This document shows positions 29,494-40,036 of a DNA stretch of 64,000 nucleotides, one piece after another. How positions within the stretch are numbered: the first letter of the stretch is position 1; each line of letters opens with the position of its first letter. The notes below the pieces were generated by a model that was not told the origin of the DNA, did not search any database, and worked only from the letters and a program-made list of their open reading frames with translations. The stretch comes from Candidatus Thiovulum stygium (lineage in GTDB: Bacteria; Campylobacterota; Campylobacteria; Campylobacterales; Thiovulaceae). The translations under genes were made by a program, and so were the position numbers. The stretch is from assembly GCA_021582295.1 (NCBI GenBank), contig CP091137.1:1506001-1570000 (forward strand), written 5' to 3'.

Positions 29494-30582
29494 ATGAAAT
29501 TTTCAATCGATAAAATCTTTACTTTATATGTAATTATTTATATTATTTTAGGCTTTTTATTTTACTCTTTTCTCGATTCCCTCCTTATTACTCATTTTAA
29601 TGAATTTTATAAATATCAAGATCTAAATGAACTTAAAAATAATATTTATTTAGAATTTTTTCTACTTTTTTCTTGGTTTTCAATTACTAGTCTGTTTTTA
29701 GGTAAGTTTTTAGCTACAAAAATATCTTTTGAACTTGAACGAATTGGTGATTTCTTTGAAAATATTCAAAATAAAGTTTTCAAAAAACGACTTATTTTAG
29801 AATATTCAGTTGAATTTATAAAATTACAAACTAGAATATCTCTAGTCATTGATAAACTCAAAAGATTAAATAAAAAAAAGCAAAAATTAAATGCAAAATT
29901 AAAACTTTTAAATAGCGGTCAAGATAAATTACTTGGAGCTATTAGTCATGAATTAAAAAATCCGCTCTCTTCAATTATTGGTTATTCTCAAATTTTATTA
30001 GAAGAACTCGATGAGATCGAAAATTATTCTGAAATTAAATATGTTGAAAAAATTTTGGCAAATAGTAAAAGAATCGATGAATTAATTAATCGTCTTCGTT
30101 TGGCTCTTCAAATGGAACGAGAAAATTTTCAACTTCAAAATAAATTATTTTATTTAGATAAATCTGTTTTAGAAGTTGTAAATATGATTGGTGGCAATTT
30201 TCCATCTCGTGAAATCAAAATTGATATTGAACAAACTCAAATTTATGGTGATGAAACTCTTTTAAAACAACTTATTGTTAATTTAATAGAAAATGCTATA
30301 AAATATTCTGAAAAAGATATTTTAATAATTTTAAAAAAAGATATTTTAAAAGTTATTGATTTTGGAATCGGTATTGCTCAAGATGAAATTTCAAAAGTTA
30401 CTCAAAAATTTTATCGTTCAAATCGTAATACACATTCTCAATCTATGGGTTTGGGTTTAACTATTGTCAATTGGATTTTAAAACTTCATGGATTAGAATT
30501 AGAAATTAAATCTGAATTTGGAAAAGGTTCAACTTTTCAAATCAATTTTAATAAACTAAGAAATAATATAATTTATACTTAA
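29494..30582 (+). CDS. Membrane sensor histidine kinase
   Basis: Two helices (FTLYVIIYIILGFLFYSFL and LEFFLLFSWFSITSLFLG) flank a short loop. A coiled segment, the HisKA domain with phosphoacceptor LLGAISHELKNPLSSIIGY and the HATPase domain (N box LIVNLIENAIKYS, G1 DFGIGIAQDE, G2 MGLGLTIVNWIL) follow. The start is taken at the ATG at 29494 (MKFSIDKIF), since the upstream ATG adds 15 residues that do not resemble a terminus. The partner regulator is not adjacent. Confidence 0.85.
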   Translation: MKFSIDKIFTLYVIIYIILGFLFYSFLDSLLITHFNEFYKYQDLNELKNNIYLEFFLLFSWFSITSLFLGKFLATKISFELERIGDFFENIQNKVFKKRLILEYSVEFIKLQTRISLVIDKLKRLNKKKQKLNAKLKLLNSGQDKLLGAISHELKNPLSSIIGYSQILLEELDEIENYSEIKYVEKILANSKRIDELINRLRLALQMERENFQLQNKLFYLDKSVLEVVNMIGGNFPSREIKIDIEQTQIYGDETLLKQLIVNLIENAIKYSEKDILIILKKDILKVIDFGIGIAQDEISKVTQKFYRSNRNTHSQSMGLGLTIVNWILKLHGLELEIKSEFGKGSTFQINFNKLRNNIIYT

Positions 30583-30595
30583 AAAAGGTAATATA

Positions 30596-32536
30596 TTGGC
30601 AAAAACATATATAAGTATTTTTATGTTTGGTTTTTTATACATATTTATTCAATTTGGTTTGGTATATGTTTTTGGTGAATTATATATCAAAGATAAAGAA
30701 TCTCAAATTTCAAATAGATTAAATCTTGATGCACAAAAACTCAAACTTGAACTTTCAGAACTTCGTTTTTCTGGAATAGGTAATTTACAACCAAAAAAAG
30801 GAATTTCTCCAATATCATTTGAGGGAAATTATCGTGATGGTTTTGATTCAAACGGTTATAGCTATATTTCTAAATTAATGAATGGTGAAAAATATATAGG
30901 CTATGGAACTTTTTCTATTTCTCAAGAGAATCTCAAACAACGATTTGAAAATATATTTTCTAATGCAAATATATCTTTTTTATTGAATAATGAACTTAAA
31001 AAATATAATTGCGGTGATATTATACATAATGCAGTTTGCGGTAATTTGCAAATTTTAGCTCTTCATCAATTAAAAGAGGATCAAAAAGATAAGATTTTTT
31101 TAGCTATTGAATATTTCGATCAGATAAAAGGTTCTAAATTAATTATCTTGACTTTTATTCTAAGTTCTATAATGGCTTTATCTTTTGTTGTCTTATATTG
31201 GTTTCGCAAATATGAAATTAAAAAACTCTTAAAATTAGATCTAGAATATGAGACTCTTTTTAATTCAAATACTGAACTTATCTTTTTTACAACTGGTGAA
31301 AAATTTATAAGAGGCAATAGAGCTTTACATAACTTTTTTTATGTTATTAACGATAAAGATTTTATAGAAAAATATACAAATATATGTAACCATTTTAAGA
31401 TTGCTGAAGATCATATTTATCGTGAAGCTGAACAAAAAGATTGGTTACGAAAGATTCTTCAAAGTGGAGGTGAAAGACAATATAGAGCAATCATTGAACA
31501 AAATGGACGAGATCATATATTTTTAATTTCTGCTTTTGAGATTGATGAATATGAATCTATTGTAACTTTGAAAGATATTTCAGACATTATTCAACATGAA
31601 TTTGAACTCAAAAAAGCAACTGAAAATCGTTTGCAAAATATTGAATTAAATATGAAATTGATAGATGAGAATATGATTATTTCTTCAACTGACAAAAATG
31701 GAACGATAGATTATGTTTCAAAGGCATTTTTAAAACGAACTGGATTTAAATATGAGGATCTAATAGGTAAAAGACATTCTGTTATGAAGAGTCCTAATAA
31801 TGATCCAAAGATTTATAGAGAGATGTGGAAAAATCTAAATAAGGGTCGTGAATGGACTGGTGAACTTCAGAATAGAGATGCACTTGGAAATGATTATTGG
31901 ATATCAATTCATATATATCCAAAATATGATGAAAATAATAGAATTACAGGTTATGTTGCTATGAGACTTGATATTAGTGATAAAAAATCGTTGGAAACTT
32001 TCAAAGCAATTGATCAATTGACATTATTAAAAAGCAAAAGTGAATTTCAAAGTTTTTATACTCGAGAGATTGCAATTGCAATTAAAGATAAAAAACCATT
32101 TTCGCTTTTATTATTAGATATTGATTCTATGCTACTTTATAATGTAATGCAGGGGTTAAAAAAGGGAGATTCTTTAATTAGAAGCATATCTGTAATATTT
32201 AGAAATCATTCAAATGTTGAAAAAGAGAGATTATTTAGAGTTACTGATGGCGGGTTTGCCATGGTTTATCCATTTAAAAATGAAACAGAAGCAAAAAAAA
32301 TTGGTCAAGAAATCTGTGATGCAGTTTATAAATCAAATTTTGAGTTTCAGGGTAATGGCATATTAGATCGTGTAACTGTGTCAATATCAATATTTTATTC
32401 TTCAAAACTAAGTGAAGAATTTAATCACGATGAGGTATTTTTCCAAACTTATGCAAGGCTATATCAAATTCAAAAAAATGGTGGAAATCAATGCGAACTT
32501 ATTAGTGATTATACTAATCAAAAGGAACTTTTATGA
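30596..32536 (+). CDS. Membrane PAS-GGDEF protein with degenerate GGDEF motif
   Basis: A 646 aa sensor starting at TTG 30596. It has an N-terminal helix, a periplasmic domain of about 150 residues, a second helix (SKLIILTFILSSIMALSFVVLYWF), a PAS-like region, a canonical PAS (VSKAFLKRTGFKYEDLIGKRHSVMKSP, plus PAC) and a GGDEF-fold domain. The active-site loop reads RVTDGGFAMVYPF instead of GG(D/E)EF and the metal-binding aspartate region is altered, so diguanylate cyclase activity is doubtful. It overlaps its probable paralog at 32533 by 4 bp, which points to a receptor-type or regulatory partner role. Confidence 0.85.
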   Translation: MAKTYISIFMFGFLYIFIQFGLVYVFGELYIKDKESQISNRLNLDAQKLKLELSELRFSGIGNLQPKKGISPISFEGNYRDGFDSNGYSYISKLMNGEKYIGYGTFSISQENLKQRFENIFSNANISFLLNNELKKYNCGDIIHNAVCGNLQILALHQLKEDQKDKIFLAIEYFDQIKGSKLIILTFILSSIMALSFVVLYWFRKYEIKKLLKLDLEYETLFNSNTELIFFTTGEKFIRGNRALHNFFYVINDKDFIEKYTNICNHFKIAEDHIYREAEQKDWLRKILQSGGERQYRAIIEQNGRDHIFLISAFEIDEYESIVTLKDISDIIQHEFELKKATENRLQNIELNMKLIDENMIISSTDKNGTIDYVSKAFLKRTGFKYEDLIGKRHSVMKSPNNDPKIYREMWKNLNKGREWTGELQNRDALGNDYWISIHIYPKYDENNRITGYVAMRLDISDKKSLETFKAIDQLTLLKSKSEFQSFYTREIAIAIKDKKPFSLLLLDIDSMLLYNVMQGLKKGDSLIRSISVIFRNHSNVEKERLFRVTDGGFAMVYPFKNETEAKKIGQEICDAVYKSNFEFQGNGILDRVTVSISIFYSSKLSEEFNHDEVFFQTYARLYQIQKNGGNQCELISDYTNQKELL

Positions 32537-34026
32537 TAAAAGTAAAAAAAAGTATATCAATTAAGTTTTTATTATTATGTTTTTCTATATATCTGTCTAT
32601 AGCTGTATTAATTATATTTTTTGCTAATTTATTATCAAAAACAGACTTAATCTGGGTAGCTGTATTAACTTTAATGCTATGTCTTTTTATATCAATAGGA
32701 GTTAATTTATGGAGAAAAAATAAAATTTTAGATTTACAATATCGTTATCTTGATGTGCTTGTAAATTCACTTGACCAAATCGTAATTGTAACAGAAGGAA
32801 CATATTTATCAAATGCAAATAAAAGTTTTTTTGACTTTTTAGGTTATGAATCAATAGATAAATTTCATGAAAAACATGATTGCATTTGTGAATTTCTTGA
32901 AAAAATAGAAGAACGAGATTATATTTATCGATATAAAGGTGGTCAAAATTGGGTCAAAACAATTTTAGCAAATCGAGATATACATTATAAAGGTTCAATT
33001 ATCAAAGATGGAAAAAGACATATTTTTTCAATTTGTGCAACTCATATGGATTTTGATGAACTTGATAGAAGTATTGTAATTTTTTCTGATATTACAAAAA
33101 TAGTAGAACATAATCAAGAATTAGAGATAAAAATAAGTGCTAGAACTCGCGAGTTAAATCGATATATTAATTTAGTTGATGAAAATATAATTATCTCTTC
33201 GACAGATATAAATGGACGAATAACATATGTTTCGGAGGCATTTATAAAACGATCAGGTTTTTCGCGAGAAGAATTGATGAATAAAAGTCATAATATTATT
33301 CGTCATAGTGATACATCAAAACGAGTGTATGAAGAACTTTGGGCAACTATTTTACAAGGTAAAGTTTGGCGAGGTGAATTAAAAAATAAAACGGCATCAA
33401 ATGGATATTATTGGACAGACAATAGTATTTATCCTAATTTTGATTTAAATGGCAATATAACTGGTTATACAGCAATTAGACGAGATATAACTGATAGAAA
33501 AATCGTAGAAGAATTATTAATTACAGATGCTTTAACAGGCTTATATAATCGTCGCCATTTTAATCATATGATAGAAGTTGAACTTAAAAGAGCAAAAACA
33601 GAAAAGATAGAATTTGCATTTATAATTATGGATATAGATAATTTTAAAAAATATAATGATAATTATGGACATCAACTTGGAGATAGTGCTTTAAAATCTG
33701 TTGCAAAAATTTTCCAAAATTCATTAAGTTGTAATCGAGGTTATCCATTTCGTCTTGGAGGAGAAGAATTTGGAATAATTTTAAATCCACTTAATAAACA
33801 AGATTCTCTTGAATCAGTGCAATATATATGCAATGAGATATTTAAAGCTGGAATAGAACATAAATTTAATAATAACTATGGTTTTATTACAGCATCTTTT
33901 GGTTTATGCTATATTCAAAATGTAACAACAGATATAACAAGCGATTTAATATATAAAATAGCTGATGAAGCTCTTTATCTTGCAAAAAATAATGGCAGAA
34001 ATAGAGTTGAAATAAAAAATTTATAA
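32533..34026 (+). CDS. Membrane PAS-GGDEF diguanylate cyclase
   Basis: Likely makes cyclic di-GMP. Two N-terminal helices (FLLLCFSIYLSIAVLIIFF; LIWVAVLTLMLCLFISIGV) are followed by a PAS-like domain, a canonical PAS (YVSEAFIKRSGFSREELMNKSHNIIRH) and a complete GGDEF domain: TDALTGLYNRRHF, IIMDIDNFKKYND, and the active loop RLGGEEFGIIL. Architecture parallels the upstream gene but the catalytic loop is intact. A 32-nt palindrome follows at 34048. Confidence 0.92.
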   Translation: MIKVKKSISIKFLLLCFSIYLSIAVLIIFFANLLSKTDLIWVAVLTLMLCLFISIGVNLWRKNKILDLQYRYLDVLVNSLDQIVIVTEGTYLSNANKSFFDFLGYESIDKFHEKHDCICEFLEKIEERDYIYRYKGGQNWVKTILANRDIHYKGSIIKDGKRHIFSICATHMDFDELDRSIVIFSDITKIVEHNQELEIKISARTRELNRYINLVDENIIISSTDINGRITYVSEAFIKRSGFSREELMNKSHNIIRHSDTSKRVYEELWATILQGKVWRGELKNKTASNGYYWTDNSIYPNFDLNGNITGYTAIRRDITDRKIVEELLITDALTGLYNRRHFNHMIEVELKRAKTEKIEFAFIIMDIDNFKKYNDNYGHQLGDSALKSVAKIFQNSLSCNRGYPFRLGGEEFGIILNPLNKQDSLESVQYICNEIFKAGIEHKFNNNYGFITASFGLCYIQNVTTDITSDLIYKIADEALYLAKNNGRNRVEIKNL

Positions 34027-34047
34027 TTAAATTAATACTTAACTTTA

Positions 34048-34079
34048 TATCATATTCTAGTTTAAACTAGAATGTGATA
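34048..34079. terminator. 32-nt near-perfect palindrome after the GGDEF gene
   Basis: Two 16-nt arms (tatcatattctagttt and aaactagaatgtgata) differ only by one G-T wobble. There is effectively no loop. Twenty-two bases past the stop codon, it is a good candidate for transcription termination or an mRNA 3' barrier, though no long T-run follows. A symmetric protein-binding site is the alternative. Confidence 0.5.
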
Positions 34080-34177
34080 ATTGTAATAGTAAAGTAATTC
34101 ATAATTAATTTTATTTTAAGGTTTGTATATATATAATTCCACCAACAAAAGAGAAACTGATTGATTCATCAGTTGAT

Positions 34178-34252
34178 GGCCCCATCGTCTAGCGGTCAGG
34201 ATCCCAGGTTTTCATCCTGGTTACAGGGGTTCGAGTCCCCTTGGGGTCACCA
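34178..34252 (+). tRNA. tRNA-Glu (TTC)
   Basis: Starts ggccccatcgtctag and ends with encoded CCA (ggggtcacca). The acceptor stem pairs ggcccca with tggggtc, the anticodon arm is ccagg-ttTTCat-cctgg, and the T-loop ttcgagtcc is standard. It lies 93 bp upstream of gltX, so the tRNA and its synthetase are neighbours on the same strand. Confidence 0.97.
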
Positions 34253-34344
34253 AATACTTCACCATCTTTTTACTCCTTTTTAGATGGTTTCTTCAAATTT
34301 ACATTCAAAAAACTTCAAAATTAATTTAAAACTTAGGACGAAAA

Positions 34345-35648
34345 ATGTTAAGATTTGCACCTAGTCCAACTGGCGATATGCACATAGGTAATTTACGAGT
34401 TGCAATTTTAAATTTCATTGTTTCAAAACAACGAAAAGAAAAATTAATAATTCGTATAGAAGATACAGACATAGAAAGAAATATCCCTGGTAAAGATTTA
34501 GAAATTTTAGAAATATTAAATAAATTTAATATTGAGTATTCTCAAGTTTTATATCAATCAGGAAATTTAAAATTTCATCAACAGTTTGGAGTTATGCTTT
34601 TACAAAATGGTGATGCTTTTAACTGTTTTTGTTCAGAAGATGATCTTGAAAAACATCGAGAGGATTCTCTAAAAAATAATAATGCTCCAAGATATAGTGG
34701 CAAATGTGAAAACTTATCGATAGACGATATTATAAATAATGAAAATAGAGCTGTTGTTAGAATGAGTAAAAGTTTAAGCTCGATATCTTTTAATGATATT
34801 ATTAGAGGATATTTAGAATTTTCATCTGACGATATAGATAGTTTTATTATTTTACGACGAGATAAAACTCCTACTTATAATTTTGCTTGTGCTATTGATG
34901 ATATGTTAAGCGATGTATCGTTAATTATCAGAGGTGAAGATCATGTTTCAAATACTCCAAAACAAATTTTAATTCAAAAAAATTAGGTTATAAAAAAACT
35001 TTAGAATATGCTCATTTGCCAATAATTTTAAATATTGATGGCAAAAAAATGAGTAAAAGAGATAATGCTTCATCTATCAAATGGCTCTTAGAAAATGGCT
35101 TTATTCCAGAGGCTATATCTAATTATTTAGTTCTATTAGGAAATTCAACTCCAACAGAAATTTTTTCTATTAACGAAGCGATTCAATGGTTTGATTTAAA
35201 AAATTTATCTAAATCTCCAGCAAAATTTGATATAGATAAATTGAGATTTATTAATCGAGAACATCTTAAAAAATTAAATGCAATAGACTTAGCAAAAAGA
35301 TTAGGTTATTTTGACGAATCTATGGGTGAAATTGCTAAAATTTATATCGAAGAAGCTTCAACATTAGTTGAGTTAAAAAATAAGATTGATGCTATTTTTA
35401 TTCAAAAAATATATGATGACTCTATTAAAAACGAAATAGAAAAAATCAAAAATAGTATTTTAAATATGTCAATAATAGAAAATTATGATGAGTTTAAAAA
35501 AGAAATTATGTTGAAAACAGGTCTTAAAGGCAAAATGTTATTTAAACCTTTAAGAATTATTTTAACTGGTGCAGAAAATGGACCTGAATTAACTAAATTG
35601 TATCCATTTTTAAAAAGTTATATATTAGAATTAATACAAAAAGTTTAA
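34345..35648 (+). CDS. gltX: Glutamate-tRNA ligase (one frameshift)
   Basis: Class I synthetase charging tRNA-Glu. The HIGH-type motif is [15 protein letters not shown], followed by [27 protein letters not shown], and the KMSKS-type motif as [11 protein letters not shown]. The frame breaks at A7 34976-34982; A8 gives [21 protein letters not shown] and joins both halves. Campylobacterota usually have two GltX proteins; which of the two this is cannot be decided by eye. Confidence 0.93.
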
Positions 35649-35652
35649 AATC

Positions 35653-35693
35653 TAGTTTCTCTCGCATTTAAGTTTATTAAAGTGAGAGAACTA
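35653..35693. terminator. Bidirectional terminator between gltX and flagellin
   Basis: Convergent genes are separated by a hairpin with arms tagtttctctcgcattt and aaagtgagagaacta (one bulge). Its T-rich and A-rich flanks can serve either strand. Confidence 0.7.
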
Positions 35694-35708
35694 ATTTAAT
35701 ATAATTTA

Positions 35709-37274
35709 TTATTGAAGAAGTTTTAAGATATTTTGTTGAACAGCATTAGCTTGAGTTAAAGCATAACTACCTGATTGAACTAAAATATTCATTTTAGAGA
35801 AATTTGCACTCTCTTCGGCGAAATCAACATCTCGAATTCCAGATTCAGAAGCTTTAACATTTGTTTGAGTAACACTGATATTGTTAATAGCAGCTTCTAA
35901 TTCATTTTGAGCAGAACCAAGACCAGATCTAATTGAATCTAATTGTTTTATAGCAGAATCTGCAATGTCCATAACTGTCATAGCACCTTCAAGAGTTACT
36001 ACACCAGCACCAAGAACAGAATCAGTTGCTAATACTCCTGTAGTTGTTGGATAGTTAAGAGAACTTGAATTTGCAAAAACACCCATTGCATCAGCTTGAA
36101 GAGATGAGAAACCATTTAAAGTACCTCTGAAATTAAAGTTAGCTTCAGTCATCGCACTTTTACCATTAGCATCAAGATTCATAGCTGTTGCTAAAGCACC
36201 TTTTGTTCCAGCATTATCATATACATCTTCAACAACAATATCAATAGCACCACTTGCAACAAGTGTTAATCTACCGCCATTAAAGCCTTCATCTATACCA
36301 AAGTTGCTCTTAAGTCCTGCAGTATCTCCACTTTTAATATCAATTGCTCTACCATCAGCTGAAGTTAATTTTAAATGTCCTCTTTCATCAATAGCAGCAA
36401 AAACACCTGTTTCATCTTTTTTCTCGTTAATAGTCGCAACTAATCTACCATCAGAATCATTTGCTTTAATATCTGATAAAGTACCAACTATTACATCATT
36501 AATTTTAAGATCTTTAATAGATGACCCCTCTTTAACTGCTTGGTTTCCAAGTGTTTCAACTTTATAAGATGCTCTAACTCCAAGAGTAGAACTATTTTTA
36601 TTAATAACTTCTGCTAAAGCACCTATTCCAGTTCCAGCTTTTGAATCAATAACAACACTTTCCATTTTTAAAGCACCATTTGGAATATGACTACCTTTAA
36701 ATTCTAATTGAGTTATTCCAGATCCCGTAATTCCGCCTACTTTTGTTGTTTCAGCTCGAATATGTCCAAGTTTATCTGTTGAAGTTGCTTCGATTGAAGC
36801 TTGAACTGTATTTCTTGAATATGCTCCAATTTGGAATTCTCTATTGACGAAGTTACCTGATAATAACTGTTTTCCGTTGTAGCTTGTATTTCCAGCAATA
36901 TTATCAAGTTGATTCATTAACAATTTAATATCACTTTGAATTGCTTTTCTTGAAGCTGTAGATTGACCATCTTGAGCTGCTTGAGTTGCCTTTGTTTTGA
37001 TTGTATCAACGATTGCGACTTGTTGTGCCATTGCTTTATCTGCAATTTGAATAATTCCAACCGCATCATTTGCATTACTTAATGCCTGTTTTAACGAATT
37101 TGCTTGTGATCTAAGTGAATCAGCAATTGCTAATCCTGAAGCATCATCTGCTGCTCTGTTAATTTTTAGTCCAGAACTTAATTTTTCTAACGAAGATGTT
37201 AAGCCCTTGCTATTAAGATTTGCCTGAGTTGTTGAAATCATTGCCGCTGTATTGGTATTTACTATAAAACCCAT
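35709..37274 (-). CDS. Flagellin
   Basis: Filament protein of 521 aa. Conserved N-terminal D0/D1 (GFIVNTNTAAMISTTQANLNS and GLKINRAADDASGLAIADSLRSQA) and C-terminal D1/D0 (QNELEAAINNISVTQTNVKASESGIRDVDFAEE..QANAVQQNILKLLQ) flank a variable middle of about 200 residues. Ends in LLQ as other Campylobacterota flagellins do. It is monocistronic: a terminator lies downstream and a sigma-28-like promoter 48 bp upstream. The N-terminal D1 segment resembles the TLR5-evading type of Campylobacter only loosely; I make no claim. Confidence 0.95.
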   Translation of the reverse strand: MGFIVNTNTAAMISTTQANLNSKGLTSSLEKLSSGLKINRAADDASGLAIADSLRSQANSLKQALSNANDAVGIIQIADKAMAQQVAIVDTIKTKATQAAQDGQSTASRKAIQSDIKLLMNQLDNIAGNTSYNGKQLLSGNFVNREFQIGAYSRNTVQASIEATSTDKLGHIRAETTKVGGITGSGITQLEFKGSHIPNGALKMESVVIDSKAGTGIGALAEVINKNSSTLGVRASYKVETLGNQAVKEGSSIKDLKINDVIVGTLSDIKANDSDGRLVATINEKKDETGVFAAIDERGHLKLTSADGRAIDIKSGDTAGLKSNFGIDEGFNGGRLTLVASGAIDIVVEDVYDNAGTKGALATAMNLDANGKSAMTEANFNFRGTLNGFSSLQADAMGVFANSSSLNYPTTTGVLATDSVLGAGVVTLEGAMTVMDIADSAIKQLDSIRSGLGSAQNELEAAINNISVTQTNVKASESGIRDVDFAEESANFSKMNILVQSGSYALTQANAVQQNILKLLQ

Positions 37275-37321
37275 TTGAAGAATCTCCCTCTCTATATTTT
37301 AGTTTGATATTCTAGTTTCAA

Positions 37322-37348
37322 TTATCGTCAAAAGATTAAATTCTTAAA
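37322..37348 (-). promoter_or_regulatory. Sigma-28-like promoter of the flagellin gene
   Basis: On the minus strand GACGATAA (7 of 8 matches to the -10 consensus GCCGATAA) is preceded, about 11 nt upstream, by tttaagaa, a partial match to the -35 TAAAGTTT. The position, about 50 bp ahead of the flagellin start, fits FliA control. The call is by consensus only. Confidence 0.5.
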
Positions 37349-37422
37349 ATCTTATTCGATAGCTTTAACTAGATTTCTACCTTATCAAATAAAGATTTAC
37401 AATTTGCTTGATCTATATTATT

Positions 37423-39960
37423 CTATTTGGCTTGTGAAATCAAAATCTGAATCTCTTCTAAAGTTTGATTTATTAAAAGTTCCAAATGATCAATATTTGG
37501 AGTTTTTCCTGCAAGTATTTCAGTTTCCAACATTTTAATCTCTTCAAAAAGAGGTTTTGCTGAAATTTGACCACTTAAACCTTTCATTGTATGAATATAT
37601 TGCTTTATTTCTATTAATTTATCTTCTATTAACATTTTATTTATATTATCAAAAGAGTGTTCATATTTCTTTTTAAAACTATCTAATAATTGCAAATACA
37701 ATTCTTCATCGCCAAGTAAAAAATCAATACCTTGTTGAGTATCAATAATATGATGTTCTAATTTATCTTCTTGTTTAATCTGTTTAATTTCAGGTTCTGG
37801 CTCTAACTTTATTTCTTTATTAGAATCTTCAATTTTATTACTAATAATATTGTTTTTCTTTTTAAGCCATTTATAAATTATATTTTTAAGATCAGAAGCT
37901 TTAAATGGTTTTGAAATATGATCATTCATACCTACTCTAGTTGCCTCTTCTCGATCTTCTTTCATAACAGCGGCACTCATTGCAATAATTGGCAAAATTT
38001 CTTTTGAATAAATTTGTCGAATATGTTTAGTTGCTGTATATCCATCCATAACTGGCATTTGAATATCCATTAAAATTAGATCATATTTTGAACCTTTACT
38101 AATTAATTCAATAGCTTCAGCTCCATTTTTTGCAATTTCATAAATAACTCCAAATTTTTGAAGATTTTTAGATGCAACTATTAAATTAATTTCATTATCT
38201 TCGACAAGTAATATTTTTGTTCCTTCAATAGAACCTTCATTATCTTCAAATTCAGAAATATCAAGAATCGTTTTAGATGAAATTTCAAAAGTCGCTGTAA
38301 AATAAAAATTGCTACCTATATTTTTTTCACTTTTAACCTGTAAAGAGCCACCAAAAAGTGAAGCCATTTTTTGAGAAATTACAAGTCCAAGACCAGTGCC
38401 ACCATATTTTCTAGTGTGTGAAGTATCAGCTTGAGTAAATGGTTGAAATAATCTTTGTAGTTTTTCAGGTTCAATGCCTATTCCACTATCTATAACTTCA
38501 AATTTTAGTTCAACTATTCTTTTTTCAGAATTATTTATATTATTTACAGAAACGATTAATTCAACTTGACCGAATTCAGTAAATTTTATAGCATTGCCTA
38601 CTAAATTATTTAAAATTTGAGATAATCTTAAAGTATCGCCTATTAAATCATTTGGAACATCTACATTAATTCTACAAATAAGCTTTAATTTTTTCTTTTC
38701 AGCCTGATATTGAAATAAATCGCAAACAGTTTGAATTACTTTTTTAAGCGAAAATGGATTACTCTCAAGTTCAAATTTTCCAGCTTCAACTTTTGAATAA
38801 TCAAGAATATCATTTAAAATATTTAAAAGTGCTTTTGACGAAATTTTTGCTTTTGATAAATAATCTCTTTGTATAACTGTTAAATCTGTATGAAGTGTTA
38901 AATCGAGAAGACCAATAATTCCATTAAGTGGAGTTCTAATTTCATGACTCATATTTGCTAAAAATAAACTTTTAGCTCGATTTGCATTTTCTGCTTCATC
39001 TTTAGCTTTACTTGCTTCATCTTTAGCTCTTCGAAGATTTTCTTCTAAATTTTTACTCTCTGTAATATCAGAATGAGTTCCAACCATTCGAGTTGGCTTA
39101 CCATTTGAGTCCCATTCGATCGCAATACCGCGATCAAGAATCCAAATATAATTTCCATTTTTACATAAAACTCTATGAGAATTACTATATTTATCAGCAA
39201 TTCCAGAAAGATAATTTTGGATATCTTGTTGAACATGAATTAAGTCATCTTTATGAACTCGTTTTGACCATTCAGAAAGATCATTACTGATTTCATTTTC
39301 TTCAAAACCAAGCATGGCTTTCCACTCTTTTGAAAAAGTAACTTTATTTTGAGCAATATTCCAATCCCAAAGACCATCGCCATTACCTTCTATCGCTACT
39401 TGAAAGAGTTTTCGAGATGCATCTAGTTCCAATTCACTATTTTTTATATAAGTAATATCAGCGATATAACCTAAAAAATGGGTTATGTTTCCATTTTCAT
39501 CTCTTAAAATACGAGTGCTATCAAGAAGCCATTTGACATCACCATTTTTTGTAACTATTCTATATGGTCGATGAGTAAAAAATTTTTTACCATTTTTGAT
39601 GGCTTCAGCAATTTCAAAAGATAGATAATTTAAGTCATCTTTATAAATAATATTTAAATATTTAATTTCTCCTTTTAAAAATTGATTTCGTCCATATCCA
39701 AAAATTGTGCTAACACTTCGAGATACATATTCAACAGACCAATTTGGATTATTAATCCATTTAAAAATTGTGATTTCACCTGCATCAAAAAGTGATAAAA
39801 CTCGTTCTTTTTCTTTGCTCTCATCTATCATTCGTTCATAAGTTTGATTTAATAAAACTTCATTGATTTTATATTTTTTATATAAATATATTGCAACTGA
39901 ACTAGATATAAGAGATATTGATGGAATTATATAATTTGTGGCGATAGTAATGAAATCCAT
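37423..39960 (-). CDS. Hybrid histidine kinase (TM-PAS-PAS-HisKA-HATPase-REC-Hpt)
   Basis: An 845 aa multi-step phosphorelay sensor. In order: one N-terminal helix (residues 8-27); PAS/PAC 1 (about 55-170); PAS/PAC 2 (about 185-305); HisKA with FLANMSHEIRTPLNGIIGL; HATPase with ILNNLVGNAIKFT, DSGIGIEPEK and GGTGLGLVIS; receiver with phosphoacceptor LILMDIQMPVMDGY; Hpt with IHTMKGLSGQISA. All key His and Asp residues are present, so an internal H-D-H relay is possible. Monocistronic; output partner unknown. Confidence 0.93.
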   Translation of the reverse strand: MDFITIATNYIIPSISLISSSVAIYLYKKYKINEVLLNQTYERMIDESKEKERVLSLFDAGEITIFKWINNPNWSVEYVSRSVSTIFGYGRNQFLKGEIKYLNIIYKDDLNYLSFEIAEAIKNGKKFFTHRPYRIVTKNGDVKWLLDSTRILRDENGNITHFLGYIADITYIKNSELELDASRKLFQVAIEGNGDGLWDWNIAQNKVTFSKEWKAMLGFEENEISNDLSEWSKRVHKDDLIHVQQDIQNYLSGIADKYSNSHRVLCKNGNYIWILDRGIAIEWDSNGKPTRMVGTHSDITESKNLEENLRRAKDEASKAKDEAENANRAKSLFLANMSHEIRTPLNGIIGLLDLTLHTDLTVIQRDYLSKAKISSKALLNILNDILDYSKVEAGKFELESNPFSLKKVIQTVCDLFQYQAEKKKLKLICRINVDVPNDLIGDTLRLSQILNNLVGNAIKFTEFGQVELIVSVNNINNSEKRIVELKFEVIDSGIGIEPEKLQRLFQPFTQADTSHTRKYGGTGLGLVISQKMASLFGGSLQVKSEKNIGSNFYFTATFEISSKTILDISEFEDNEGSIEGTKILLVEDNEINLIVASKNLQKFGVIYEIAKNGAEAIELISKGSKYDLILMDIQMPVMDGYTATKHIRQIYSKEILPIIAMSAAVMKEDREEATRVGMNDHISKPFKASDLKNIIYKWLKKKNNIISNKIEDSNKEIKLEPEPEIKQIKQEDKLEHHIIDTQQGIDFLLGDEELYLQLLDSFKKKYEHSFDNINKMLIEDKLIEIKQYIHTMKGLSGQISAKPLFEEIKMLETEILAGKTPNIDHLELLINQTLEEIQILISQAK

Positions 39961-40036
39961 ACGAACCTTTTTCTTAAGTTTTTAAAATCTATATTCTACA
40001 ATTTTACCACAATTTGAAGCAACAAATATATTTTTT

